This document shows positions 1-7,004 of a DNA stretch of 15,152 nucleotides, piece after piece. The notes beneath the pieces were generated by a model, which had not been told where the DNA came from, did no database searches, and saw only the letters and a list, made by a program, of their open reading frames with translations. The position numbers and the translations under genes were made by a program. Position 1 is the stretch's first letter; every line of letters begins with the position of its first letter. The stretch comes from Bacillota bacterium (GTDB lineage Bacteria; Bacillota_I; Bacilli_A; Acholeplasmatales; Acholeplasmataceae), in NCBI GenBank assembly GCA_030830185.1, contig JAURNN010000058.1, positions 1 through 15,152 on the forward strand, in the 5' to 3' direction.

Positions 1-1
1 A

Positions 2-124
2 TTAAAACGTATTGGCGATGTGAAAGATATTGCGAATGCAGCACTATTTTTAGCTTCAAATCAATCGGATTATATAACAGGACAAACAATAGTTGTCGAT
101 GGAGGGATGGTGATGCCATCATGA
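2..124 (+). CDS. fabG: 3-oxoacyl-ACP reductase, C-terminal end only (partial)
   Basis: The reading frame starting at base 2 runs without interruption to a TGA at 122-124. It encodes the typical end of a short-chain dehydrogenase: a GDVKDIANAALFLAS segment followed by YITGQTIVVDGGM. This YxTGQxxxVDGG ending is characteristic of FabG, the NADPH-dependent reductase that turns 3-oxoacyl-ACP into 3-hydroxyacyl-ACP in fatty-acid elongation. The Rossmann fold and catalytic Ser-Tyr-Lys lie upstream of the window. Its stop overlaps the fabF start as ATGA, and fabZ follows, so the context confirms FabG among the many short-chain dehydrogenases. Confidence 0.85.
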   Translation, partial: LKRIGDVKDIANAALFLASNQSDYITGQTIVVDGGMVMPS

Positions 125-1359
125 GTAAAAGAAGAGTAGTTGTAACAGGACTTGGACTTGTGAGTCCAATTGGTAATGATGTAAAAACATCATTTCAAGC
201 AGCAATAGAGGGTAAAAACGGGATTGATCAAGTGACCCTTTTTGATACAACAGACTGGAAAGTTAAAATTGCTGGAGAAGTGAAACATTTAAATTTTGAG
301 GATTTTATTGAAAAAAAATCAATAAAAAGACAAGATCGTGTCATTAATTTAGCTCTTGTTGCAGCAAAAGAAGCATACGAACAGAGTGGATTAAATGAAG
401 CCAACATTGGAGATCCTTATCGTTTTGGTACGTTTGTCAGTTCAGGTATTGGTGGATTAACAACCATCAATCGTGAAACAGAAATCTCAGTCTTAAGAGG
501 ACTTGATCGGATGTCACCGTTTTTTATTCCTTCTGCCATCATTAATTTAATTGGTGGTGCCATTTCTATGATATATCAGTCTAAAGGACCGAATCTACCT
601 GTTGTCACTGCGTGTTCTGCAGCAACCAACTCCATTGGTGAAGCATTTAGATACATTCGTGATGGCTATTTAGATGTTGCCTTTGCAGGAGGTTCTGAAG
701 CTCCGATTAATCCAATCGGTGTCAATGGATTTGCCAACATGCGTGCACTCATTCAAACCGATGATATTCATCAAGCATCGATGCCATTTGATGCAAGAAG
801 AGAAGGATTTGTGATTGCTGAAGGGGCAGGCGTCCTTATTTTAGAAGAATATGAACGTGCAGTCGCTAGAGGTGCTCATATTCTTGGCGAAATCGTCGGT
901 TATGGAACAACGTCTGATGCATTTCATATTACTGCACCAGACGAAGAAGCCAACGGTGTTTCTAGAGCGTTAGAACTTGCATTAGAAGATGCTGGTATAC
1001 AAAAAGAAGATATTGATTACATAAACGCGCACGGAACATCAACACCACTTAATGATAAATATGAAACTTTAGGGATTAAAAAAGTATTTAAAGAACATGC
1101 TTATAAACTTCATGTAAGTTCAACAAAATCAATGACAGGTCATGCTTTAGGCGCAGCTGGAGCAATAGAGAGTGTGTTTGTTGTAGAAGCATTAAATCAT
1201 GGTATTATTCCACCAACGATTAACTACAAAGAAAAAGATCCGGATTGTGATTTGAATTATACGCCAAATATTGCTATTAAAAAAGATTTAAATTATGCCA
1301 TTAATATGAATCTAGGATTTGGTGGTCAAAACGCAATTCTTGTTTTTAAGAAGGTGTAA
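121..1359 (+). CDS. fabF: beta-ketoacyl-ACP synthase II
   Basis: This condensing enzyme of type II fatty-acid synthesis joins malonyl-ACP to a growing acyl-ACP and releases CO2. At 412 residues it has the family's usual length. The thiolase-fold catalytic triad is visible: Cys165 in VVTACSAATNS, His304 in NAHGTSTPLND and His341 in KSMTGHALGAAGA. The Gly-rich C-terminal NLGFGGQNA motif is also present. The triad His-His together with Cys fits FabF/FabB rather than FabH, and the TACSAA and GTSTPLND sequences favour FabF. The start overlaps the fabG stop (ATGA), so translation is probably coupled. A GGAGGG stretch lies inside the end of fabG, about 10 bases upstream. fabZ begins two bases after its stop. 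Confidence 0.97.
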   Translation: MSKRRVVVTGLGLVSPIGNDVKTSFQAAIEGKNGIDQVTLFDTTDWKVKIAGEVKHLNFEDFIEKKSIKRQDRVINLALVAAKEAYEQSGLNEANIGDPYRFGTFVSSGIGGLTTINRETEISVLRGLDRMSPFFIPSAIINLIGGAISMIYQSKGPNLPVVTACSAATNSIGEAFRYIRDGYLDVAFAGGSEAPINPIGVNGFANMRALIQTDDIHQASMPFDARREGFVIAEGAGVLILEEYERAVARGAHILGEIVGYGTTSDAFHITAPDEEANGVSRALELALEDAGIQKEDIDYINAHGTSTPLNDKYETLGIKKVFKEHAYKLHVSSTKSMTGHALGAAGAIESVFVVEALNHGIIPPTINYKEKDPDCDLNYTPNIAIKKDLNYAINMNLGFGGQNAILVFKKV

Positions 1360-1361
1360 TC

Positions 1362-1784
1362 ATGTATAATCAAGAACAAATCAAAGCAGTTATTCCTCAT
1401 CGTGATCCATTTTTGTTTGTTGATGAGATCACTTATTTAGATCCACTTAAAAAAGCGATAGGAAAACTTTTTGTAAGAGAATCCTTTGACTTTTTTAGAG
1501 GTCATTTTCCTCAAAAACCTGTGATGCCAGGTGTTTTAATTGTAGAATCACTTGCTCAAGTTGGTGCGTTTTTGTTATTATTAGATGAAAAATATAAAGG
1601 GAAAATTGCGTATTTTACAGGTATTAAAAATACAAAAATTAGAAGACAAGTTAATCCGAATGATACACTTATTCTCGAAGTCGAACTAACAAAGTTACGT
1701 TCTAACTTCGGTTTTGGACATGCGTTCGCGTACGTAGGTGATGATCTAGTTGTTGAAGCTGAATTTTCTTTTGCTGTTCAATGA
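1362..1784 (+). CDS. fabZ: 3-hydroxyacyl-ACP dehydratase
   Basis: FabZ dehydrates 3-hydroxyacyl-ACP to trans-2-enoyl-ACP in the elongation cycle. The 140-residue hot-dog-fold protein starts with the family motif IPHRDPFLFVDEI. Its catalytic residues are His48 in RGHFPQKPVMPGV and Glu62 in VESLAQVG. These correspond to the active-site His and Glu known in the family. FabA would differ around this site and is unlikely. An AAGGTG ribosome-binding sequence lies just before the start, overlapping the end of fabF. The TGA stop overlaps the ATG of the biotin ligase gene (ATGA). Confidence 0.96.
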   Translation: MYNQEQIKAVIPHRDPFLFVDEITYLDPLKKAIGKLFVRESFDFFRGHFPQKPVMPGVLIVESLAQVGAFLLLLDEKYKGKIAYFTGIKNTKIRRQVNPNDTLILEVELTKLRSNFGFGHAFAYVGDDLVVEAEFSFAVQ

Positions 1785-2284
1785 TTTATATTCATAAAGA
1801 AGTTGTGACATCTACTCAAACGGAGTTACTTCAACATATCAATGATTTTCCTCATTTAACAGTGTTAAGTGCTGGATATCAAACACGTGGCCACGGTCAA
1901 TTTGAACGCGAGTGGGAATCTGAAGCGAATCAAAATATTTTATGCTCAATTCTTATCAAATATGTATCAACAGAAAGACTCGTCTCAATTCAAAAAGAAA
2001 TTTCATTACTCATTGTTGAATATTTGAAAAAATATGTAGAAGAAGTCACGTTTAAAGATCCTAATGACATCATCGTTCGCGGTAAAAAAATAGGTGGTGT
2101 CATTGTTGAATCTAAAACAAAAGGACATGAAGTACTCGGTGTTGTCATTGGCTTTGGACTTAATATTTTTCAAACTAGTTTTAATTATAAAGAAGCCACT
2201 TCACTAAAGTTAGAAGTGAATAATACATTAGATCTTAAAAAAATTGAAAAAGAAATCATAGATGAAATCATCGCATTATTTTAA
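1781..2284 (+). CDS. birA: short biotin--[acetyl-CoA-carboxylase] ligase (catalytic domain only)
   Basis: The protein resembles class I biotin protein ligases, which make biotinyl-AMP and transfer biotin to the AccB lysine of acetyl-CoA carboxylase. Visible blocks are an RGHGQFEREW stretch (about residues 34-43) in place of the usual GRGRxGRxW; FKDPNDI with the catalytic-type Lys, in place of KWPNDI; KIGGVIVES; and VIGFGLNIF. At 167 residues it is much shorter than usual. There is no N-terminal helix-turn-helix, so it should not be a repressor, and no room for the C-terminal SH3-like domain. The ATG overlaps the fabZ stop (ATGA) with no good ribosome-binding site, so it probably depends on coupled translation. 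Position in the fatty-acid operon supports AccB as target; a lipoate ligase is a less likely alternative. Confidence 0.83.
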   Translation: MIYIHKEVVTSTQTELLQHINDFPHLTVLSAGYQTRGHGQFEREWESEANQNILCSILIKYVSTERLVSIQKEISLLIVEYLKKYVEEVTFKDPNDIIVRGKKIGGVIVESKTKGHEVLGVVIGFGLNIFQTSFNYKEATSLKLEVNNTLDLKKIEKEIIDEIIALF

Positions 2285-2297
2285 TGCGATTTTTTTA
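2270..2297 (+). terminator. Rho-independent terminator of the fab operon
   Basis: An 8-bp perfect stem (ATCGCATT 2270-2277 with AATGCGAT 2283-2290) and a 5-base loop are followed by a T run at 2290-2297. The TAA stop of birA (2282-2284) lies in the loop and first base pairs of the right arm, so the hairpin is partly coding. Confidence 0.85.
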
Positions 2298-2335
2298 TTA
2301 TGAAAACCCTATCATATGATGAATTCTTGAATTTG

Positions 2336-2344
2336 TGATAAAAT
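2336..2344 (+). promoter_or_regulatory. extended -10 promoter of the potassium-uptake operon
   Basis: TGATAAAAT is an extended -10 element (TG, one base, then TAAAAT) with no convincing -35 at the usual distance. Transcription would start near 2351, giving a leader of about 26 bases that contains an AAGG ribosome-binding site before the ATG at 2377. A terminator directly upstream (2270-2297) makes an independent promoter here likely. The same nine bases precede the response regulator gene (6990-6998). Confidence 0.5.
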
Positions 2345-2376
2345 ACTCATGATTCAAAAAGAAAGCAAGGTTTAAT

Positions 2377-2802
2377 ATGAAACGAAATAAGTTTGTTGTT
2401 ATTGGGTGTGGTCGTTTTGGTGGACAAGTTGCTACTGAACGCTCTGAAGAAGGCATGCAAGTCATTGTTGTTGATGCCCAAGAAGATTCATTTAGAAAGT
2501 TACATGAAACATTTGCGGGATACACCGAAGTTGGCGATGCAACACAATTAGAAGTTTTAAAACGTGCGCTTATTGAAGAAGCAGAGTATGTTTTAATATC
2601 TACCAATCGTGATAATGTCAATATTTTAATTGCACATATTTGTGATCAAGTTTTCCAAGTCCCTAAAATTTATATTAGATTGATGGACTCTGAAAAAGAA
2701 AAACTCATTAACAAAGAACGTATTCAAGCGATATATCCCTATAAACTTTCACTCGATAGCTTTAGAAATTTATTTCAAAGTGATGTTGAGGACAGATCAT
2801 GA
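2377..2802 (+). CDS. TrkA-type potassium channel regulator, nucleotide-binding (RCK_N) domain only
   Basis: This 141-residue cytoplasmic protein carries a Rossmann-type RCK_N/TrkA_N domain. An intact GxGxxG motif (Gly10, Gly12, Gly15 in VIGCGRFGG) and an acidic residue after the second strand (Asp33 in VIVVDAQ) point to NAD(H) binding. GDAT near residue 53 is the next family motif. The RCK_C ligand domain is missing: the protein ends soon after residue 125. The next gene encodes a second TrkA with both halves, and trkH follows, so this is probably a regulatory gating subunit of that channel. Its TGA overlaps the next ATG (ATGA). No frame break is visible at the end, so I read it as a naturally short subunit rather than a truncated gene. 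Confidence 0.88.
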   Translation: MKRNKFVVIGCGRFGGQVATERSEEGMQVIVVDAQEDSFRKLHETFAGYTEVGDATQLEVLKRALIEEAEYVLISTNRDNVNILIAHICDQVFQVPKIYIRLMDSEKEKLINKERIQAIYPYKLSLDSFRNLFQSDVEDRS

Positions 2803-3464
2803 AAATCATATTAGCTGGTGGCCATTTAGAGGCTGATTTTATCATTAATGAGTTTAAGAAAAGCAATCATCAAATTATTATTATTAATCCTGATATTGAT
2901 TTTGCTAAGTATTTATCTGCACATCATGATTTACCAGTTTTTGCAGGAGATCCTACTAAAATATATGTTTTAGAAGACGCTCAAATTCATGAGGCGGACG
3001 TTTTTATTGCTTTATCTGAAAATGATACTGATAATTACATCATGAGTATGACCGCTAAAAATTTGTTTGGTATTAAAAAAGTAGTCTGTATCGTGAGAAA
3101 CCCAAACAATGTGAAAGTATTTAAGAGTTTAGGTGTGGATAGGGTCATTAATGCAACCAATTATTTAGTTCAAAATATTCATAATGATGCTGCGATTCAG
3201 CAATTAAGTCGTACGATATCATTAGATGATGAAGATAAAATTGTTGTTGTTGAGATCCAAGTCCAACCAACTTTTTCATTTTTAAATCAATTTATTAAAG
3301 ACATTCATTTTCCAACGAATATTAATATTAGTTGTGTTTTTAGAGACCCACTTCCAATCATTCCTAAAGGGGATACCATGATTAAAGAAGGCGATAAACT
3401 ATTAATTGTAACAACCCCAGTAGAAAAAGATAAAGTTGTTAGGTTTTTTGAGAAGAATTCATAA
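2799..3464 (+). CDS. trkA: TrkA/KtrA-type potassium uptake regulatory subunit
   Basis: At 221 residues this has the single RCK_N (about 1-120) plus RCK_C (about 135-221) arrangement of KtrA-like proteins. It would form the cytoplasmic gating ring of the adjacent TrkH channel. The glycine motif is degenerate (AGGHLEA, in place of GxGxxG), although the following strand (HQIIIINPD) keeps the acidic end, so nucleotide binding may be weaker than in the preceding subunit. GDPT and ALSENDTDN match family positions. In relatives the RCK_C domain can bind cyclic di-AMP; whether this one does cannot be seen. A GAGGA ribosome-binding site lies upstream within the previous gene. The last base of its TAA is the first base of the trkH ATG. 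Confidence 0.92.
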   Translation: MKIILAGGHLEADFIINEFKKSNHQIIIINPDIDFAKYLSAHHDLPVFAGDPTKIYVLEDAQIHEADVFIALSENDTDNYIMSMTAKNLFGIKKVVCIVRNPNNVKVFKSLGVDRVINATNYLVQNIHNDAAIQQLSRTISLDDEDKIVVVEIQVQPTFSFLNQFIKDIHFPTNINISCVFRDPLPIIPKGDTMIKEGDKLLIVTTPVEKDKVVRFFEKNS

Positions 3465-4948
3465 TGCAATCACCGACGATTCAAGTTAAAAAGTTAATCG
3501 GATTTCCCCTTATTTTCAGTTACTTAACGATGTTCATGATTGTTATTGGCATTATAATGTTAATGCCAATGATCGTTTTATTTTTTGATATTTCAGAATT
3601 TAGAATAAGTCTTAATTTTTTAATTCCTGGACTATCTCTAATCTTAATAGGATTCATTTTTCATAAATTTTTTACGAATTATGAGAAGAGTCAGCTTGCA
3701 AGACACCAAGATGCAGTTTTAGTAGTTGCTACATGGGTTCTTGCTATCTTGTTATCGACCATTCCAATGTTACTTTTAGGGTATTCATTTACACATGCTG
3801 CATTTGAGATCACCAGCGGTTATTCGACGACTGGCTTAAGTGTTGTTGATGTTACACAAGCCCCAAAAGTTTTATTACTGTACCGTTCATTCTTACAATT
3901 TTTTGGTGGCGTTGGATTTGTTTTAGTACTTACTTCAGCGATATCAGATAAATTAGGAATGCGACTATACCAAGCAGAAGGACATAATGATAGACTTGTT
4001 CCAAACTTATTAAAATCAGGACAAATCATTATGCGTATTTATGTTTTTTATATTTTATTAGGTATTATTTTTTATGTCATGTTTGGCATGCCACTATTTG
4101 ATGCGATTAATCATTCTATTAGTGCTGTTGCAACTGGTGGATTCTCAACGAAAAGTACTTCAATTGGTTATTATCAAAGTTTAGAGATTGAAATTATTAC
4201 AATTGTTTTAATGATTTTAGGTGGCACGAATTTCTTCATTCACTTGTTATTGTTTAGAAAAAAATTTAAAGATGTCTTTTCTCATATAGAACTTAAAGTA
4301 TTCGGGATTATCGCATTTGTTTCGATATTTTTTGCGACAATAAATGTCATGAATCAAATGAATTTAGCATTTGGCGAATCATTACGTATCTCAAGCTTTC
4401 AACTGATTTCAGCAATTACAGGAACAGGATATCAGAATATTGATGGCTTTACTGGAATACCTTCTGTTTTATTTTCTCTCATTATCCTAACAATGATTTT
4501 AGGTGCTGGTACAGGATCAACGGCTGGTGGTATTAAACAATATCGAATTGGTTTAATGGCGAAATCTCAGTATTGGCAAGTCAAAGATATGTTAAGTCAT
4601 AAAAAAACAGTTCGAACAAAGTTTATTAACCGGTTAGGTAAAAAAATGGTGATTGAACAAGATGATATCACTCAAAACTATATGTTTATTACAACATATA
4701 TTGTTGTTTTACTCATTGGTGCTTTTATGATCATGCTTTATGGACATTCATTTGAAAATAGTTTGTTTGAGTTTGCGAGTGCATTAGGAACGGTTGGTTT
4801 ATCTGTTGGAATATTAAATGCTTCTGCGCCAAACTTTTTACTTTGGACAGGAACATTTGGTATGTTTTTAGGTCGATTAGAATTTTATGTCATTTTCATT
4901 GCATTAAGTAAAGTTGTTTTAGATATAACCCACAAACAGGTTGTATAA
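3464..4948 (+). CDS. trkH: TrkH/KtrB-family potassium uptake channel subunit
   Basis: This 494-residue polytopic membrane protein is the K+ (possibly Na+-coupled) translocating subunit of a Trk/Ktr system. The four pore repeats of the superfamily can be seen through their selectivity-filter glycines: SGYSTTGLS (Gly124), VATGGFSTK (Gly225/226), AITGTGYQN (Gly320/322) and SALGTVGLS (Gly442/445). The last helices carry LGRLEFYVIF, whose Arg is typical of the family. GGVGFVLVL after repeat 1 is also characteristic. Hydrophobic segments run from about residue 15 to the C-terminus. It is the third gene of an operon with two RCK subunits, overlapping the second by one base (TAATG). TrkH versus KtrB cannot be settled by eye. 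Confidence 0.95.
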   Translation: MQSPTIQVKKLIGFPLIFSYLTMFMIVIGIIMLMPMIVLFFDISEFRISLNFLIPGLSLILIGFIFHKFFTNYEKSQLARHQDAVLVVATWVLAILLSTIPMLLLGYSFTHAAFEITSGYSTTGLSVVDVTQAPKVLLLYRSFLQFFGGVGFVLVLTSAISDKLGMRLYQAEGHNDRLVPNLLKSGQIIMRIYVFYILLGIIFYVMFGMPLFDAINHSISAVATGGFSTKSTSIGYYQSLEIEIITIVLMILGGTNFFIHLLLFRKKFKDVFSHIELKVFGIIAFVSIFFATINVMNQMNLAFGESLRISSFQLISAITGTGYQNIDGFTGIPSVLFSLIILTMILGAGTGSTAGGIKQYRIGLMAKSQYWQVKDMLSHKKTVRTKFINRLGKKMVIEQDDITQNYMFITTYIVVLLIGAFMIMLYGHSFENSLFEFASALGTVGLSVGILNASAPNFLLWTGTFGMFLGRLEFYVIFIALSKVVLDITHKQVV

Positions 4949-4986
4949 AAAAAGAAGCTGTATGTTTCCATACAGCTTCTTTTTTT
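4947..4986. terminator. bidirectional terminator between convergent trkH and beta-propeller genes
   Basis: A perfect 14-bp stem (4951-4964 with 4969-4982, core AAGAAGCTGTATG) closes a 4-base loop (TTTC). An A run precedes it (4947-4953) and a T run follows (4979-4986), so it can end transcription on both strands. Both convergent stop codons lie within about two bases of the stem. Confidence 0.92.
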
Positions 4987-6889
4987 ATGAATATACAGTA
5001 AGTAATAATAAATCATCTTTCATGACATTGAGATTATCAAGGTCATAAGAAGTAATCCCACCGTTAGAAATGACATAAAAAGTATTTCCAATATAGACAG
5101 CTCTTTGAATGTGGAATGCATAAATGATCCGATAGTCCTCATTTGTTAAATTAAAATGATTTGAAATAAAGTGTTGATGTGAGAAAGTCGCGATAACGGA
5201 TATTGGTGATACGCTGTTTTCTATATCAATATCAAACAACATATATTCACTTAAATAAACATTTGATGAAAAGTTTTCTGTTTGAATATACTGGAATCTA
5301 TCCATTGCAAAACCAAAGAAATCATATATTTGACTAAACAATAATGCTTTGTGATTATAAAGTGCTTCAGAATATGCCCATCCTTGATCACCATTTAAAT
5401 AAGTAACATCACGTCCGATTTGCGTTAGGTTAAAAAGATCAGATGTATCAAATAATGCGATTTTTAACCCGATGATACGTCCATTGCTATCTGTTTCATA
5501 ACCAATATTAATAAGTGTGTCATTTTTCCAAGGATGTTGATAGGTTGCAAATCCTGTAATTTCTAATTCACTCGTAATTGTTGGGTTTGTGGGATCAGAT
5601 AAATCAATGATATAAAGTGGATCTGTGAGTTCAAAAGTGACAACAGTGACAGTATCCTCATTAAAACGCACCGATCTGACAGTTTCTCGTGGTTTACCTA
5701 TACCTTCATCAAGTAATGAGAGTAATGTCATTACGGGTTCTTCACGCTCATTTAGATCAAGCTTGAAAATATAGAGTCGATTGATGACATTTTCACCCCA
5801 TCCATCGGTTGTGACAAGTCTAATGGTATTGTCATGTTGATCAAGTGCAAATTGATTAATGATATATCCTTCATATATTTGATAGCCACCAAAAGTAATT
5901 GAACCATCTTCTAAAATTTCATATCGAATAAGCATTCCAATCGATTCAAAGGTTTCAGTATCTTCATTATAACTATATGAGTTACCTGCAAAATAAATAC
6001 TATCAAATGTCACATACGTGTGTCCCCAGTAACCTTGACCTAAATAGGTTTTTAGTTGGAAATTCATATCATCTTCTAAATCTAGAAATAAAATATTGGT
6101 GTAGTTCTCTAGTGAAGATGTCTCAGGGATGTACTGAATATTTTCATAAGGTTGAATAAATGTATTTGCATTGTGCGTGATTTGTGGACGAGGGTCGATA
6201 TCATCAAAAATTAAGATATCTTGACGAGTTAGAACATACAAATGATCATTGATCAATCTAGAAGTGGATAAATAGCCAGTAATACTAAAAGTATCAGTTA
6301 ATGTTATTGATTCTTTCTCGTAAATTTCAACAATTGTCTCTGGTAAACCATAGTAATACCATGGTGCAATGTCGATAAAGTCACTTTCTTTAGTATTGCC
6401 ACCAAAGGATTGTAAATAGTATGAAAATCTTTGACCAACAACAATAACATAACGTTCAGTAACATATAATTCTTGGTAATACGTATAACTTTCACCATTT
6501 CTAGTAGTTTCAAGCGTTTTAGATAATAATAAGGTCATGTCATCTGTGGTAACATCAATGACATTGAATGTATCGTAACTTAATGTGTAGATTCTATTGG
6601 TATCTACTTTAATGATATCACCTTCATCAATTCCTTGGACTTGTACATTCGTGGTTGAATAGTCTAAATCGTTCGAGCCATCAGATTCTAAACTATCAGC
6701 AGCTGCTTCAGGGTAGAGGCGATTTTTATAATACATTGTATCTTCAACCAATAGTTTTAACTGGTTGTAATTATCAATATAAGCAAGTTGCAAGTGTGAG
6801 TCATCATCGTTATGAACAATATCTTGTGTACATGAAACAACACCAAAAGTAAATGCTATGAGAATGAATAATAGAAATATTTTTTTCAT
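4985..6889 (-). CDS. beta-propeller domain lipoprotein (secreted, WD40-like family)
   Basis: I chose the ATG at 6887-6889 (634 residues). It has a good AGGAG ribosome-binding site and starts with a lipoprotein signal: MKK, a hydrophobic stretch and a VVSC lipobox with Cys20. The longer in-frame extension to 7039 would overlap the divergent operon and lacks these signals. The mature protein carries TTNVQVQGIDEGDIIKVD (about residues 79-96), the hallmark of the secreted C-terminal beta-propeller family (Beta_propel). Many strand-rich repeats follow, such as YIIDLSDPTNPTI. It is expected to be anchored on the outer face of the membrane. No catalytic residues are evident and its ligand is unknown. 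It is divergent from a two-component operon that may control it. Confidence 0.87.
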   Translation of the reverse strand: MKKIFLLFILIAFTFGVVSCTQDIVHNDDDSHLQLAYIDNYNQLKLLVEDTMYYKNRLYPEAAADSLESDGSNDLDYSTTNVQVQGIDEGDIIKVDTNRIYTLSYDTFNVIDVTTDDMTLLLSKTLETTRNGESYTYYQELYVTERYVIVVGQRFSYYLQSFGGNTKESDFIDIAPWYYYGLPETIVEIYEKESITLTDTFSITGYLSTSRLINDHLYVLTRQDILIFDDIDPRPQITHNANTFIQPYENIQYIPETSSLENYTNILFLDLEDDMNFQLKTYLGQGYWGHTYVTFDSIYFAGNSYSYNEDTETFESIGMLIRYEILEDGSITFGGYQIYEGYIINQFALDQHDNTIRLVTTDGWGENVINRLYIFKLDLNEREEPVMTLLSLLDEGIGKPRETVRSVRFNEDTVTVVTFELTDPLYIIDLSDPTNPTITSELEITGFATYQHPWKNDTLINIGYETDSNGRIIGLKIALFDTSDLFNLTQIGRDVTYLNGDQGWAYSEALYNHKALLFSQIYDFFGFAMDRFQYIQTENFSSNVYLSEYMLFDIDIENSVSPISVIATFSHQHFISNHFNLTNEDYRIIYAFHIQRAVYIGNTFYVISNGGITSYDLDNLNVMKDDLLLLTVYS

Positions 6890-6911
6890 AATTTCTCTCC
6901 TGTCTATGGGT

Positions 6912-6917
6912 ATTATA
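6912..6917 (-). promoter_or_regulatory. -10 element of the beta-propeller lipoprotein gene
   Basis: The minus strand carries a perfect TATAAT here. Transcription would start near 6905, giving a leader of about 16 bases that holds the AGGAG ribosome-binding site. No good -35 sits at 16-18 bases; the inverted repeat at 6929-6944 occupies that position, which suggests an activator-dependent or repressed promoter. Confidence 0.5.
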
Positions 6918-6928
6918 CAAAAAAGATG

Positions 6929-6944
6929 TGTCATAAATGTGACA
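6929..6944. promoter_or_regulatory. inverted repeat, candidate operator between divergent genes
   Basis: TGTCA and TGACA form a perfect dyad separated by six bases (TAAATG). It lies over the expected -35 region of the minus-strand promoter, about 68 bases upstream of the likely plus-strand start. The location suggests binding by a regulator serving both promoters, possibly the adjacent response regulator. This is inference, because OmpR-type regulators more often bind direct repeats. Confidence 0.4.
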
Positions 6945-6989
6945 AAATGATAACAAATTAAAATGGTTTTCACAATTCCTTGACCACCA

Positions 6990-6998
6990 TGATAAAAT
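6990..6998 (+). promoter_or_regulatory. extended -10 promoter of the two-component operon
   Basis: TGATAAAAT is the same extended -10 sequence seen before the potassium operon. A TTGACC at 6980-6985 is too close to act as a -35. Transcription would begin about 7004-7005, at or next to the ATG (7005), so the messenger may have almost no leader. Confidence 0.45.
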
Positions 6999-7004
6999 AA
7001 AGAT

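Noticed and set aside
2298..2621. 107-residue minus-strand open frame
   Set aside because: It is antisense to the first TrkA gene, covers the promoter region and has no recognizable motifs.
3820..4029. 69-residue minus-strand open frame
   Set aside because: It lies antisense within trkH, whose plus-strand motifs are intact there.
5977..6852. Short open frames on both strands (5977-6159, 6304-6513, 6655-6852)
   Set aside because: All are shadows of the beta-propeller gene in other frames.
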